A stretch of 64,000 nt of DNA from Pseudomonadota bacterium (lineage in GTDB: Bacteria; Pseudomonadota; Alphaproteobacteria; Acetobacterales; Acetobacteraceae): the NCBI GenBank assembly GCA_021805565.1, contig JAJZFA010000048.1, forward strand, positions 62,001 to 126,000, read 5' to 3'. The notes beneath the pieces were generated by a model. The model saw only the letters and a program-made list of their open reading frames with translations, was not told the DNA's origin and did no database searches. The position numbers and the translations under genes were made by a program. Of the stretch, positions 43,841 to 53,822 are shown piece after piece. Numbering within the stretch: the first letter of the stretch is position 1; each line of letters opens with the position of its first letter.

Positions 43841-44901
43841 GCGGCACATCCGAACAATCCGAAGAAGATCTCGCCGCGGCCTGGGGGGCGGAAACCGAAG
43901 CCGACGCAACCGCCGACAGCGGTCAAACCGCGCGCGAACTCAATCAGGCTGAAATCGACAATCTGCTCGGTTTCGACGATGGCGCGTCGTCGGGCGAAGC
44001 CAGCACCGGCATGCAGAAGATTATCAGCTCCGGTCTCGTGTCATACGAACGTCTGCCGATGCTGGAGATTGTGTTCGACCGGCTGGTCCGCATCATGTCC
44101 ACCAGTCTGCGCAATTTCACCTCCGACAATGTCGAGGTCGGAATCGATAATATCCTGTCGCTGCGGTTCGGCGACTATCTGAATTCCATCCCCCTGCCGG
44201 CGATGCTGGCGGTGTTCAAGGCGGAGGAATGGGACAATCAGGGTCTGATGGTCATCGATTCGGCGATGATCTACTCGATTGTCGATGTGCTGCTGGGCGG
44301 ACGCCGCGGCACGGCGGCGATGCGTATCGAAGGCCGACCCTACACAACCATCGAACGCACGCTCGTCGAACGCCTGATTCAGGTGGTGCTCGCCGATCTG
44401 TCCACCAGCTTCGATCCGCTGTGTCCGGTCACGTTTCGGTTCGAGCGTCTGGAAGTGAACCCGCGGTTCGCCACCATCAGCCGCCTGTCCAACGCGGCTA
44501 TCCTCGCCCGTCTGCGCATCGACATGGAAGATCGCGGCGGGCGCGTGGAACTGCTGCTGCCCTACGCCACGCTGGAACCGGTCCGCGAACTGCTGCTCCA
44601 ACAATTCATGGGCGAGAAATTTGGCCGCGATTCGATCTGGGAAACCCACCTTGCCGAACAGCTTTGGGGTACGGATGTGGAACTGTCCGTCGTGCTCGAT
44701 GAACAGGTCATGCGCTTGTCGGATATCATTGCCCTGCGTCCCGGTCAGCAGCTTCTGCTCAACACCGCGCCGGGCGGCGTTGTCTCGGTTCGCTGCGGCC
44801 CGGTGGCGTTGTTCGAGGGGCGGATCGGCCAGAAGAACAACAACGTGGCAGTGAAAATCGAACGCGAACTGTCCCGGACCCAGGGCTCCGATCGATTTTA
44901 G
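43837..44901 (+). CDS. fliM: flagellar motor switch protein FliM
   Basis: 354 residues. The N-terminal EIDNLLGF is the CheY-P docking motif. The middle CheC-like domain carries YERLPMLEIVFDRLVRIMSTSLRNFTSDNVEV, in family order, and the C-terminal SpoA domain ends in QKNNNVAVKIERE. Forms the C-ring and sets rotation direction. Overlaps fliL by four bases. Confidence 0.97.
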   Translation: MSGTSEQSEEDLAAAWGAETEADATADSGQTARELNQAEIDNLLGFDDGASSGEASTGMQKIISSGLVSYERLPMLEIVFDRLVRIMSTSLRNFTSDNVEVGIDNILSLRFGDYLNSIPLPAMLAVFKAEEWDNQGLMVIDSAMIYSIVDVLLGGRRGTAAMRIEGRPYTTIERTLVERLIQVVLADLSTSFDPLCPVTFRFERLEVNPRFATISRLSNAAILARLRIDMEDRGGRVELLLPYATLEPVRELLLQQFMGEKFGRDSIWETHLAEQLWGTDVELSVVLDEQVMRLSDIIALRPGQQLLLNTAPGGVVSVRCGPVALFEGRIGQKNNNVAVKIERELSRTQGSDRF

Positions 44902-44937
44902 CTTCGCTCAATCATTTGTTAACGTTTGATCGGCACG

Positions 44938-45366
44938 ATGACTGGCATGGAGTGGACCCTGGAAATCATTCTCGTCGTGCTGCTGGGCGCCACGCTGTTT
45001 CAGGCGATCCGGCTGGAACGCGCACTGGGCGTGCTGAAGCGAGACCGCGCGTCGCTGGAGTCCCTGGTTGCCGGGTTCAACGCCAGCACGCATCAGGCGG
45101 AAAGCGGCATTCAGCGCCTGCACGCCGCGGCCGAGGGCGCTGGCCGCCAGATCGAAGATCAAGTGGCGAAATCGGTCGGGTTGAAGGACGATCTTGCGTT
45201 CCTGACCGAACGGGGCGATCGGCTGGCCGACCGGCTGGATACGCTGGTCCGGCAGGCCCGACCGCTGACCCGCGATTCGCCGGGCAACCGGATGGACACG
45301 CTTGCGCCGAAGACGGCCGGCGAAACGGAAAAAAGCCTGCTGCAAGCCCTGCGGCTGGCACGCTGA
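44938..45366 (+). CDS. DUF6468-type membrane protein, motility operon
   Basis: 142 residues from ATG 44938. One N-terminal transmembrane helix (about 4-22, MEWTLEIILVVLLGATLFQAI) precedes a long coiled coil (25-110). This matches small proteins (DUF6468) found between fliM and the MotE-like gene in alphaproteobacterial flagellar operons; function unproven. Its stop overlaps the next ATG (TGATG). A TTG at 44926 is an alternative start. Confidence 0.75.
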   Translation: MTGMEWTLEIILVVLLGATLFQAIRLERALGVLKRDRASLESLVAGFNASTHQAESGIQRLHAAAEGAGRQIEDQVAKSVGLKDDLAFLTERGDRLADRLDTLVRQARPLTRDSPGNRMDTLAPKTAGETEKSLLQALRLAR

Positions 45367-46073
45367 TGCTGAAAATTCCACCTCCCAGATTGTTGCCGGC
45401 CACAATCGCCGTCCTGGCCGCGCTGTTGGTGCTCAAATGTGGGATTCTGGTCCAGGCGATGGTGACGGACGGTACGAAGCCCGGAAATGCGATCGTTACG
45501 GTAGCCAATGCCGCTGGCACGGACCAGACGAAGGAATCGTCCAAGGCGCCCGCACCGGCAAAGCCAGTCCCGCCACCAGTGCCGGCCGCGCCTGCCGTCG
45601 CCGAAGGCCCGCCGCCGGTCAGCGACAGCGAACGATCGCTGCTGCAGGAACTGCGCAAGCGGCGCCAGGACCTGGATCTGCGAACCGCGGCGGTCGCGGC
45701 CCGGGAATCCGTGCTGGCCGCATCCGAGCAGAAATTATCGGTCCGGCTGAGCGAGTTACAAACGATTCAGAAACAACTGGAGGATATGGATGCTGCTCAT
45801 AAACAAAAGGAAGACGCCGGCTGGCAAGGACTCGTCAAGCTTTACGAAGATATGAAGCCCAGGGATGCCGCGACAATCTTCAACGATCTTGCGATGCCTG
45901 TCCTGCTTCAGGTCGTCGGCCGCATGAAAGACGCCAAGGCCGCCGGCGTAATGGCGGCGATGAACCCGGAAAAGGCCCGCGACGTGACCGAGCAACTGGC
46001 ACGCATGCGGACCGGACACGATGCCGCCAGCGCGCCGGTGCCGGACCGGAAGCCGGTACTCGTGGGCGGCTGA
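45366..46073 (+). CDS. motE: MotE-like flagellar motility protein
   Basis: 235 residues from ATG 45366 (TGATG overlap). One N-terminal transmembrane helix is followed by a Pro/Ala-rich linker (about 60-80), a coiled coil (about 85-140), and a C-terminal MgtE-N-like domain, LVKLYEDMKPRDAATIFNDL and VGRMKDAKAAGVMAAMNPEKA. This is the architecture of MotE, the periplasmic chaperone of MotC in rhizobia. The gene symbol is by architecture; direct orthology is not proven. Confidence 0.82.
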   Translation: MLKIPPPRLLPATIAVLAALLVLKCGILVQAMVTDGTKPGNAIVTVANAAGTDQTKESSKAPAPAKPVPPPVPAAPAVAEGPPPVSDSERSLLQELRKRRQDLDLRTAAVAARESVLAASEQKLSVRLSELQTIQKQLEDMDAAHKQKEDAGWQGLVKLYEDMKPRDAATIFNDLAMPVLLQVVGRMKDAKAAGVMAAMNPEKARDVTEQLARMRTGHDAASAPVPDRKPVLVGG

Positions 46074-46098
46074 TTTAACCCCGTAGGAGACCGAACCC

Positions 46099-46485
46099 AT
46101 GCCGATCGACAAGGCCATGAACGTACTGATCGTGGACGATTATAAAACGATGCTGCGGATTATCCGCAATCTGCTGAAGCAGATCGACTTTAATAACGTA
46201 GAAGAAGCGGCAGATGGCACCGAGGCGCTGCAGAAACTGCGCGCCGGCAATTTCGGTCTGGTGATCAGCGACTGGAACATGGCGCCGATGACCGGGCTGC
46301 AGCTTCTACAGGAAGTGCGCGCGGATAACCGGTTGAAAGCGATGCCGTTCATCATGATCACGGCCGAGAGCAAGACCGAGAACGTGATCGCGGCCAAGGC
46401 GGCTGGCGTATCGAATTATATCGTGAAACCGTTCAACGCCGAAACACTGAAGGAAAAGATCGAAAAGGTGCTTGCTCATGTTTGA
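46099..46485 (+). CDS. cheY: chemotaxis response regulator CheY
   Basis: 128 residues, a stand-alone receiver. Acidic pocket DD at 13-14, phosphoacceptor Asp58 in VISDWNM, the switch Thr in MITAES, and Lys in VKPF are all present. Phospho-CheY binds FliM to change flagellar rotation. Ribosome site GGAG upstream. Overlaps cheZ by 8 bases, so the phosphatase is co-produced. Confidence 0.96.
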   Translation: MPIDKAMNVLIVDDYKTMLRIIRNLLKQIDFNNVEEAADGTEALQKLRAGNFGLVISDWNMAPMTGLQLLQEVRADNRLKAMPFIMITAESKTENVIAAKAAGVSNYIVKPFNAETLKEKIEKVLAHV

Positions 46486-47128
46486 TGCCAAAAACGACAA
46501 ACCTCTCGGCGGCGTTCAGGCCCTAAAACGCAAGCTGACAGAAATCCGGGATCGGCAGCCCGATACCGAACCAGCAACGATCACGGAGGTGGTGCGTGCC
46601 GTGCTAACAACCATAAGCGATGAATTGACCGCGAAGGAATCGTCGCTGTTACGCGAGGTTGAAGAACTCGGTCGGATGATCGCCAGCACAAAATCCGAAA
46701 TCGCCGCGCTGCGGGTGGACGACATCACCGATCGCGATATCCCGTTCGCCACCGACGAACTGGATGCGATCGTCGAACACACCGCGCACGCAACCAACGC
46801 GATCCTGGAAAGCTGCGAGCTTCTCGATGAGGTAGCGGCAACGGTCAGCGGGGAGGCCGCCGCGAAACTGCAGGCCGCGACGACCAAAATCTATGAAGCC
46901 TGCGGCTTTCAGGACATCACCGGGCAGCGAATCACCAAGGTTGTCGGCACACTGAAGACGATCGAGGCCAAGGTCGCGCATATTGTCAGCGCATTCGGCA
47001 CCGCCGGCGCGGGCGTGCGGGCTGTCCCGGTCCACGTTGCATCGGACGCCGACCTGCTGAACGGCCCGCAACTTCCGGCCCATGCCATGGACCAATCGGA
47101 TATTGACAGGCTGCTGGCCGATTTCTGA
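46478..47128 (+). CDS. cheZ: CheY-P phosphatase CheZ
   Basis: 216 residues from ATG 46478, overlapping cheY (ATGTTTGA). It forms a long helical hairpin; the active-site block ACGFQDITGQRITKVVGTL holds the catalytic Gln that dephosphorylates CheY-P. The C-terminus DQSDIDRLLADF is the CheY-binding helix. The stop overlaps the next ATG by one base. Confidence 0.93.
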   Translation: MFDAKNDKPLGGVQALKRKLTEIRDRQPDTEPATITEVVRAVLTTISDELTAKESSLLREVEELGRMIASTKSEIAALRVDDITDRDIPFATDELDAIVEHTAHATNAILESCELLDEVAATVSGEAAAKLQAATTKIYEACGFQDITGQRITKVVGTLKTIEAKVAHIVSAFGTAGAGVRAVPVHVASDADLLNGPQLPAHAMDQSDIDRLLADF

Positions 47129-50070
47129 TGCGCTTTTCCAGAACCTTGCGCGCATGGTTGCCTTTCGCGGCGCTGATCGTGCTGGCCCCGCCCGGTCGCG
47201 CGGCCCCGCCGGCCGATCCTGTCGCCGTCCGATCCGGCAACCATCCCGGTTTCGGCCGGATCGTGATCGATACGAAGCCCCAAACCGCTTATCGAATCGA
47301 CCAGGACGGCGACCGATTGTCGATACGATTTGGTGGCGAAATCGCACTGAACGCCCCGCCCGCCGCGCCGCGTAACGTGACCGCGATTGCGACAGATGGC
47401 CCAGAAGCGAGTCTGACCCTGGTGCACGGCGCGAAGGTCAGGGCCATGCGGTTGGACGGCCGCGTCGTGCTCGACATAATGGACCCGCCTGGAACCAGCC
47501 CGCCCGCCGCGCCCCCCCGTAAAGGCGATAACCCGCGTCAGCCGCATACCTTGCCCGCGGCGGCGCCGCTGTCGATGGCATCGTCGCCGGAGCTTGGCGG
47601 CCGGGGGGCGATGGAACCTGTTCAGCCGGCACTGGCCCCGGCGCCCGCGGTCCCGGTGCAGGCGCAACCGCTGACGCCGCCGCCTGCGTCCCCGCCAGAA
47701 TCGGGCGTTATCGAAACAACCGAACAGACGCCCCCCGGACGCGATGTCATGCCGGAAAACGGCGACCCGATCGGTTTGCGCGCGCGCCGGGTCAGATTGC
47801 CGGACGGCATGGACGGGTCCGCCTTTCTGGTGCCGTTCGCGGGAACAGCAGCGGCGGCGGCATTCCGCGAAGGCGACAGTTTCTATGTTGTTTTCGACGA
47901 ACGGCGGCCGGTGGATACCGCGGCGCTGGCCAGCGATCCGGTATTCCGCGCTGTATCGGTGCGGCTGCTGCCCAGCGGCACACTGATCCGCGTTCCGCTT
48001 CCCCCCACCATGTCCTTGGCCCTGACCCAGATGGCGCAGGGCTGGCGTATCGCGGCATTGCCGGCCGAAGCCAAATTGCAGCCGATCGCCGCGGCGATCG
48101 AAAAAGGCCAAATAAGTCTTGCAGCGGACCAACCGGGCGATGTCGTCAGCCTCGCCGATCCGGAAACGGGTGCCACCCTGTTAGCCGGTACCCAACATCG
48201 GCCCGGCCAGGGGGTGCTGGCCGGCAGGCGCGGCACGGAATTTATCCTGCGTCCCACAATACAGGGCGTGGTGGCCGAACCGCTGTCGGATGCCATCGCC
48301 CTGAAGCAGGTCGCTGCCGGCTTTAGTCTGACCGGCCGGCCGGAGGGTCTAACGCTTTCGCCCCAGACCGGCATGACCGATTCCCTGATGGAAGCCGCGC
48401 ATCTGACCCGCCGGGTGGATTTTTCCGCCATGCCATCGGACGCCTTGCTGCGCCTGGCCACGAAGCAACTCGATAGCGCGGCCATGGCGCCGCCTATGGC
48501 CCGCGGCCTTAAGCATCGCGACGCCGCTCAAACCCTGATGTCGCTGGGTCTGTCCGCCGAGGCGGAAAGTCTGTTGCACATGGCGGCGGAGCAGGACCCC
48601 AGGCAGGCCGCTTCGGCCGACACCGCTGCCCTGACCGCGATCGCGGCGCTGCTGGCGGGACGCCCCGACGAATCCGCTGCGCTGATGGACCCGAGATTGG
48701 ACGGGACCGACGAAATAACACTGTGGCGCGCCATCCGGCAGGCCATGCTGGACCAGGGATCGCCGGCCGCGGCCGCGGCCATCGCGGCAACGGCCCCGCT
48801 GGTATTTCAATATCCCGCACCGATCCGCGACCATATTCTTCCGCTGATGGCCGAGACCATGATCGAAGGGGGCGCGATCGGCCCGGCGGCGAGATTGTTA
48901 AAACAACGCAAGGATGATCCGGCTCTGGCCTATGCGCGCGCATTGCTGGCTCAGGCCGAAGGGGCTTCTGGCCGGGCACTCGCGATGCTGGATGCGCTGG
49001 CCAGCGGGCACGACCAGTTCGATCGCGCACGATCGGCGGTTCGCGCCGTGGAACTCCGCCTCGCCATGGGGACGATGGATAAGGCGCAGGCGGCCGATGC
49101 CCTGGACAAGCTGCTTTATGTCTGGCGCGGCGATGCGCGCGAACTGGCATTGCGCGAACGCGTTGCCGACCTGCGCGGGGAAACCGGAGCGTGGCGCGTG
49201 GCGCTGACGGCGCTGCGCACGGCCGAAACCGACTTTCCCGAAAAAGCCACCGTTATTCATGAAAAGCTGAAGGACATGTTCGCGGCGACGATCCGGGCTC
49301 AGGGCGATCATAGCGCCTCGCCGATCGATCTTGTTGCCATGGTGGATGAAAACGCCGACCTGATATCCGGCACCGCCGAAGATGACGCCGTGCAGCGAAC
49401 ACTGGCGGATCGGCTCCTTATGCTGGACCTGCCCGAACGGGCAAAGCCGGTGCTGGACGAGCTGATGCGAACGGCGAAGACAGACGCGGCGAAGGCACGC
49501 TTCGGCCTGACCCTGGCCACGCTGGATTCGCGCGAAGGTAACGATAATGCCGTGCAGGCGGCCCTTGGTGCATCCGATGGTCACGATCTTCCGCCGGAAC
49601 TCGCCGAACAACGTACGATTCTTCGGGCGGCGGCGACCGCGCGCCTTGGCGATCCGGCGGCCGGGGCGGCAATGCTGGCGGCGCTGCCCACGGCCCCGGC
49701 GACCGAGGCGCGGGCGCACATCCTGGAAACCGCCGCCGACTGGGCCGGAGCGGCCAAGGCCTGGTCCGATTATGCGGTTCTGACCATACCGGACGCCGGC
49801 ATGTTGAACGCCGGCCTGTTGAACGAAAGCCAGACGCGCACCGTTCTTAGCCTTACCACGGCAACCGCCCGTGCCGGTGACGACGCGGGCCTCGATCGTT
49901 TGCGCGCGCAATACGGCTCGCGCGTCGGGGCCGGCCCGCTGGGCGACATGTTTCGGCTGCTGACCGCCGAACCGGTTAAGACGACGGCGGATATCGGCCG
50001 CTCCCAGCGGGAAATAAGCCTGGCTGCGTCCTTGCCCTCCGATTTGAAGGCCCTGCAGGCAGCCCGTTAG
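47128..50070 (+). CDS. large periplasmic AMIN/TPR-like protein, motility-linked
   Basis: 980 residues. A signal peptide (to about 25, AALIVLAPPGRAAPPA) is followed by an AMIN-like beta domain (about 30-118: HPGFGRIVIDTKPQTAYRID, LSIRFGG). Then come a Pro/Ala-rich linker (about 125-205), a second beta-rich region (210-400), and a long Ala-rich helical solenoid of TPR type (about 440-960). It overlaps cheZ by one base, so it is the end of the fliL operon. A role in envelope or flagellar structure is inferred from context only. Confidence 0.75.
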   Translation: MRFSRTLRAWLPFAALIVLAPPGRAAPPADPVAVRSGNHPGFGRIVIDTKPQTAYRIDQDGDRLSIRFGGEIALNAPPAAPRNVTAIATDGPEASLTLVHGAKVRAMRLDGRVVLDIMDPPGTSPPAAPPRKGDNPRQPHTLPAAAPLSMASSPELGGRGAMEPVQPALAPAPAVPVQAQPLTPPPASPPESGVIETTEQTPPGRDVMPENGDPIGLRARRVRLPDGMDGSAFLVPFAGTAAAAAFREGDSFYVVFDERRPVDTAALASDPVFRAVSVRLLPSGTLIRVPLPPTMSLALTQMAQGWRIAALPAEAKLQPIAAAIEKGQISLAADQPGDVVSLADPETGATLLAGTQHRPGQGVLAGRRGTEFILRPTIQGVVAEPLSDAIALKQVAAGFSLTGRPEGLTLSPQTGMTDSLMEAAHLTRRVDFSAMPSDALLRLATKQLDSAAMAPPMARGLKHRDAAQTLMSLGLSAEAESLLHMAAEQDPRQAASADTAALTAIAALLAGRPDESAALMDPRLDGTDEITLWRAIRQAMLDQGSPAAAAAIAATAPLVFQYPAPIRDHILPLMAETMIEGGAIGPAARLLKQRKDDPALAYARALLAQAEGASGRALAMLDALASGHDQFDRARSAVRAVELRLAMGTMDKAQAADALDKLLYVWRGDARELALRERVADLRGETGAWRVALTALRTAETDFPEKATVIHEKLKDMFAATIRAQGDHSASPIDLVAMVDENADLISGTAEDDAVQRTLADRLLMLDLPERAKPVLDELMRTAKTDAAKARFGLTLATLDSREGNDNAVQAALGASDGHDLPPELAEQRTILRAAATARLGDPAAGAAMLAALPTAPATEARAHILETAADWAGAAKAWSDYAVLTIPDAGMLNAGLLNESQTRTVLSLTTATARAGDDAGLDRLRAQYGSRVGAGPLGDMFRLLTAEPVKTTADIGRSQREISLAASLPSDLKALQAAR

Positions 50071-50208
50071 CGTGTCGGTGTCATCGAAATATCGCTTGCG
50101 CTTCCGTGTTCGAACGATCATACCCCGGCGCCTTGGCCCCAGGGGACCGTGGGCGCGCTTTCGTGTGTACGGTCCAACAGGCCGTCTACTGGTAGGAAGG
50201 GGTACGCG

Positions 50209-50688
50209 ATGAACGCACTCAGCCCGCTGGGGATGGTCTCGGAATTTCCGAGCAGCAACCAGATGCAGTCCGACGCTGAGCGGGCAAGTTCCGATGACAC
50301 GGGTGCGGAGGTCCAGAAGGACTATTTCGTCGAGAAGGATGGCGTGAAGTTCGCGGGCACACACTTGCTCATCGACCTGTGGGGCGCGTCCAACCTGTGC
50401 GATCCGGATCATATCGACCGAGCCTTGCGCGACGCCGCCGAAGCCGCCGGGGCAACGATTTTGCACGGGCATTTCCACCACTTCTCACCCAACGGCGGGG
50501 TCAGCGGTGTGCTCGTGTTGGCGGAGAGTCACATCTCCATCCACACATGGCCGGAACGCGATTTCGCCGCGATCGATATCTTCATGTGCGGCGCATGCAA
50601 TCCGCATTTGGGCATTCCCGCGTTGAAGGCGGCGTTTGCCCCCCAAACCATCAACCTTGGCGAACAACGGCGTGGCCTGATCGCCTGA
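50209..50688 (+). CDS. speD: S-adenosylmethionine decarboxylase proenzyme
   Basis: 159 residues from ATG 50209, after GGAAGGGG. A pyruvoyl enzyme: self-cleavage at the Glu-Ser bond in LVLAESHISIHTWPE makes the prosthetic group at Ser107. MCGACNPHLGIP carries the catalytic Cys. It produces decarboxylated SAM for spermidine synthesis by the next gene. The N-terminal 30 residues are longer than in the Thermotoga-type enzyme. An upstream start at 50149 is open. Confidence 0.95.
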   Translation: MNALSPLGMVSEFPSSNQMQSDAERASSDDTGAEVQKDYFVEKDGVKFAGTHLLIDLWGASNLCDPDHIDRALRDAAEAAGATILHGHFHHFSPNGGVSGVLVLAESHISIHTWPERDFAAIDIFMCGACNPHLGIPALKAAFAPQTINLGEQRRGLIA

Positions 50689-50760
50689 CAGGCGCCGCCA
50701 CCCACGGACGCATAGCGGCTCGGGCGCAGGCCCGGGCCGTTGACGCATGGAGCGTAAGTA

Positions 50761-51630
50761 ATGCCCACGGCTCAATGGATTAACGAAACGCTCTACCCGG
50801 ACTGGGGACAGCGATTCCAGATCGTGCGCGAACTGGCCCGTGTGAAAAGCGATTTTCAGGATATCGTTATTTTCGAGAGCCGGTCCCACGGGCGCGTCAT
50901 GGTGCTGGACGGTGTGATTCAGATCACCGAGGCCGACGAATACGTCTATCAGGAAATGCTGACACATGTGCCGTTGCTGGCCCACGGGGCCGCGCAAAAC
51001 GTCCTGATTATCGGCGCGGGCGACGGCGGCGTTCTGCGCCGCGTGCTGCTCCATCCCACGGTTGAACGTGCGGTCATGGTGGAGATCGACGGCGAGGTGA
51101 TTCGCCTGTCGAAGGAATTTCTGCCCGGTATCGCCGGCGATGCGTGGACCGACAAACGGGCGGAGGTGATCGTTGGCGACGGCATCGATTATGTGAAGCG
51201 TGCCCCCGACGGCGCGTTCGACGTCATCATCGTCGATTCCACCGACCCGATCGGCGTGGGCGAGGTACTGTTTACCGACGAATTCTATCGCAACTGCGCC
51301 CGTATATTGACGGATCGCGGCCTGATCGTGAACCAGTGCGGCGTTCCCTTCATGCAGGCCGACGAACTGCGGGAGACCAGCATCCGGCGGCGGACGTTCT
51401 TCCCTCACGTCACCGCCTATGTCGCCGCTGTTCCGACCTATGTTGGCGGCTTCATGACGCTGGGATGGGCGGCGAAAGACCCATCGCTGGCCGCCACCCC
51501 GCTGGAAACCATCCGGACACGGGCCGGTCTGGCCGGAATTCAGGGAACGACACATTATTGGACCCCGGAAATCCATATCGGTGCGTTCAATTTGCCGCCA
51601 TATATCGCGCGGCATCTTCCATTGGACTAA
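50761..51630 (+). CDS. speE: spermidine synthase
   Basis: 289 residues. Transfers aminopropyl from decarboxylated SAM to putrescine. The start MPTAQWINETLYPDWGQRF, HVPLLAHGAAQNVLIIGAGDGG (the SAM-type binding loop GAGDGG), and VDSTDPIGVGEVLF with the catalytic Asp are diagnostic. It lies 72 bases downstream of speD and probably shares its transcript. Confidence 0.96.
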   Translation: MPTAQWINETLYPDWGQRFQIVRELARVKSDFQDIVIFESRSHGRVMVLDGVIQITEADEYVYQEMLTHVPLLAHGAAQNVLIIGAGDGGVLRRVLLHPTVERAVMVEIDGEVIRLSKEFLPGIAGDAWTDKRAEVIVGDGIDYVKRAPDGAFDVIIVDSTDPIGVGEVLFTDEFYRNCARILTDRGLIVNQCGVPFMQADELRETSIRRRTFFPHVTAYVAAVPTYVGGFMTLGWAAKDPSLAATPLETIRTRAGLAGIQGTTHYWTPEIHIGAFNLPPYIARHLPLD

Positions 51631-51708
51631 ACTCATCCCGGCTTTGCCTTCAAGCTGCCGCGGTGGCATGCCAGAAAGCCAATTGGCCATAGTTCTGAGG
51701 AAGTCCGC

Positions 51709-52557
51709 ATGCGGTTCGTCGTTGCCCCTTTCGTCGTGACGGCTTTGTTGCTGGCGACGCCGGTCCATGCCCAGGTGGACAGCCGCGAAGGGATCGCGTT
51801 GCAAAATCAGATTTACCAGTTGCGCCAGGAATTGAAGGCCGCCGAGGACCAGATGAGCAGCCGTGGAGGCAGCCGTCCGGTGGCAAGCGCGCCCATTCCG
51901 CTGCAAGGCAGCGGCAGCGATCTGGTCGCACAGCTTCTGACCCGCGTCGATGCGTTGGAGGATCAGGTGCGTCAACTGCGCGGCCAACTCGATGAAACGC
52001 AGAACCAGCTTCAGCAGCAGAATGCCGGTCTGGGTAAGCGCATCGACGATCTTGCGTTTCAGATGAACCCCAACGGCGCGCAGACAGGATCGCAAATGCC
52101 CGCCTATCCGAACCAGGGACCAGCCCCGGCGGTGGCACCGCCGGTTCCCCGTCCGGCCGCTCCACCGGCCCCTCGCACACCTGAACTTATCCTGAAGGAT
52201 GGCGAAGCCGCACTGGGTCGTCGCGATTATCCGGCGGCCGAGGCCGCTGCGCGTGAGGTTCTCGCCAGCCGCACCTCGCCGCGCGCCTACGACGCGAGGC
52301 TTCTGCTGGCCCGGTCTTTGTCAGGCGAACGGCAGTATGCGCAAGCGGCCATCGCATTCGACGATGCCTATAACAGTTCGCGCAAGGGAACCCACGCGCA
52401 GGACGCGCTGCTTGGGCTGGCGACATCGCTGTCGGCGATCAACGAAAAAAAGGCGGCCTGCGACACATTGACCCGGTTGCGAACGGACTTCCCGCAGCCG
52501 CGTCCGGACATCGCGGCCGGTTCGGCGGCCGCGGCGCAGAAAACCGGGTGCCGCTGA
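51709..52557 (+). CDS. cpoB: Tol-Pal system coordinator CpoB (YbgF)
   Basis: 282 residues. Signal peptide ending ATPVHAQ, then an N-terminal trimeric coiled coil (about 25-115, QLRGQLDETQNQLQQQ), a Pro-rich linker, and C-terminal TPRs (about 160-280). CpoB links Tol-Pal to peptidoglycan synthesis at division. tol and pal are not in the window to the left, unlike the usual order. Overlaps tilS by 10 bases. Confidence 0.87.
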   Translation: MRFVVAPFVVTALLLATPVHAQVDSREGIALQNQIYQLRQELKAAEDQMSSRGGSRPVASAPIPLQGSGSDLVAQLLTRVDALEDQVRQLRGQLDETQNQLQQQNAGLGKRIDDLAFQMNPNGAQTGSQMPAYPNQGPAPAVAPPVPRPAAPPAPRTPELILKDGEAALGRRDYPAAEAAAREVLASRTSPRAYDARLLLARSLSGERQYAQAAIAFDDAYNSSRKGTHAQDALLGLATSLSAINEKKAACDTLTRLRTDFPQPRPDIAAGSAAAAQKTGCR

Positions 52558-53822
52558 CCGATCCGCGATCAGGCCTGAACGCGGCGTTCGCCGCGGCGAT
52601 GGACAGGTTAGGGCCATTCGAACCCCGGCCCATCCTGGCCGTGGCGGTCTCGGGCGGGGCCGACAGTCTGGCGCTGGCGATCCTCGCCAACCGATGGGCC
52701 GGCCGGCAAAACGGGTCAATAATCGCTCTGGTCGTCGATCATGGGCTGCGCCCAGCTTCCGCGGATGAGGCCCGGATCACCGTGGAACGCCTTGCGGGGA
52801 TCGGTATTCGCGCGCGGCTGCTGCTGCTTTCAGATCTTGCGCGCGGTCCCGCCTTGGCGGAACGGGCGCGCATCGCGCGCTACGCGATCCTGGCGGAAGC
52901 CTGCCGCGATGTCGGCAGTGTTCATCTGCTGCTGGGTCACCATGCGGCAGATCAGGTGGAAACGCTGGTCATGCGCGTCCTGCGCGGCAGCGGGACGCAT
53001 GGCCTGGCGGGCATGGCGGCCCTGCGCGAAACCGCCGGCCTCAGGCTGCTGCGCCCGTTGCTCGACATCGATCCCACGCGGTTACGGCACTTTCTCACCG
53101 CCAGCGGTGTCGATTGGATCGAAGACCCGTCCAACCAGGACGCAAGTGCGTTGCGACCGCGGCTGCGGCAACGCCTCGCCGGACAGGCACCGGAGGCGAC
53201 AGGCCTGCCCGCCGCGATGGCGTCGGTTGGCAGGCTGCGGTCGCGGGAGGAAGCCGGAATTGCTTCCGTCCTCGCAAAGCGAGCGGCGATTCGGCCAGAA
53301 GGTTTTGCGCTGCTATCGTCCGGCCGGATCGATGCGGCCGCCCTGAGCGCATTGGTCCGGACGATCGCTGGCCTGGCCTACCCGCCGAACGCTGGCCAGA
53401 TCGCCGATTGGGCCGCTGAGCCCCGTCCGGCCACCGTGGCGGGCGTCCGTATGATGCCGGCGGGGCGATTGGGCGATGGCTGGCTGGTCGTGCGGGAGGA
53501 AGCCGCGATTATGGCCCCGGTTCAGGCCACCCACGGCGTCGTCTGGGACAACCGGTTTCGGCTATCCGGCGCGCGCGGCAACCCAAACAAGATAACGGCC
53601 GGAAAACTCGGCTCCGACTCCGTTCGGTTTCGCCGTGACTCCGATCTGCCATCCGCCGTTCTGCGGACGCTGCCCGCACTTCGCTCCGGCGGGCGTGTCA
53701 TCGCCGTACCGCATCTGGGATATGCGGCCGACGCCGAATGCCCGTTCACCGTGCTGTTCGCGCCGCCCCAACCGGCCGCGGGACCGTGTTTTGTCGCGGC
53801 GAGGCAGGCAAATTCCGGGTGA
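52548..53822 (+). CDS. tilS: tRNA(Ile)-lysidine synthetase
   Basis: 424 residues from GTG 52548, overlapping cpoB. The PP-loop AVAVSGGADSLALAIL (SGGADS at 35-40) is followed by VVDHGLRPASADEA and LLGHHAADQVETLVMR, both diagnostic. It adds lysine to the wobble C of tRNA-Ile(CAU), changing decoding to AUA. The C-terminal substrate domain is shorter than in E. coli. ftsH follows, as is usual. Confidence 0.93.
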   Translation: MPLTDPRSGLNAAFAAAMDRLGPFEPRPILAVAVSGGADSLALAILANRWAGRQNGSIIALVVDHGLRPASADEARITVERLAGIGIRARLLLLSDLARGPALAERARIARYAILAEACRDVGSVHLLLGHHAADQVETLVMRVLRGSGTHGLAGMAALRETAGLRLLRPLLDIDPTRLRHFLTASGVDWIEDPSNQDASALRPRLRQRLAGQAPEATGLPAAMASVGRLRSREEAGIASVLAKRAAIRPEGFALLSSGRIDAAALSALVRTIAGLAYPPNAGQIADWAAEPRPATVAGVRMMPAGRLGDGWLVVREEAAIMAPVQATHGVVWDNRFRLSGARGNPNKITAGKLGSDSVRFRRDSDLPSAVLRTLPALRSGGRVIAVPHLGYAADAECPFTVLFAPPQPAAGPCFVAARQANSG

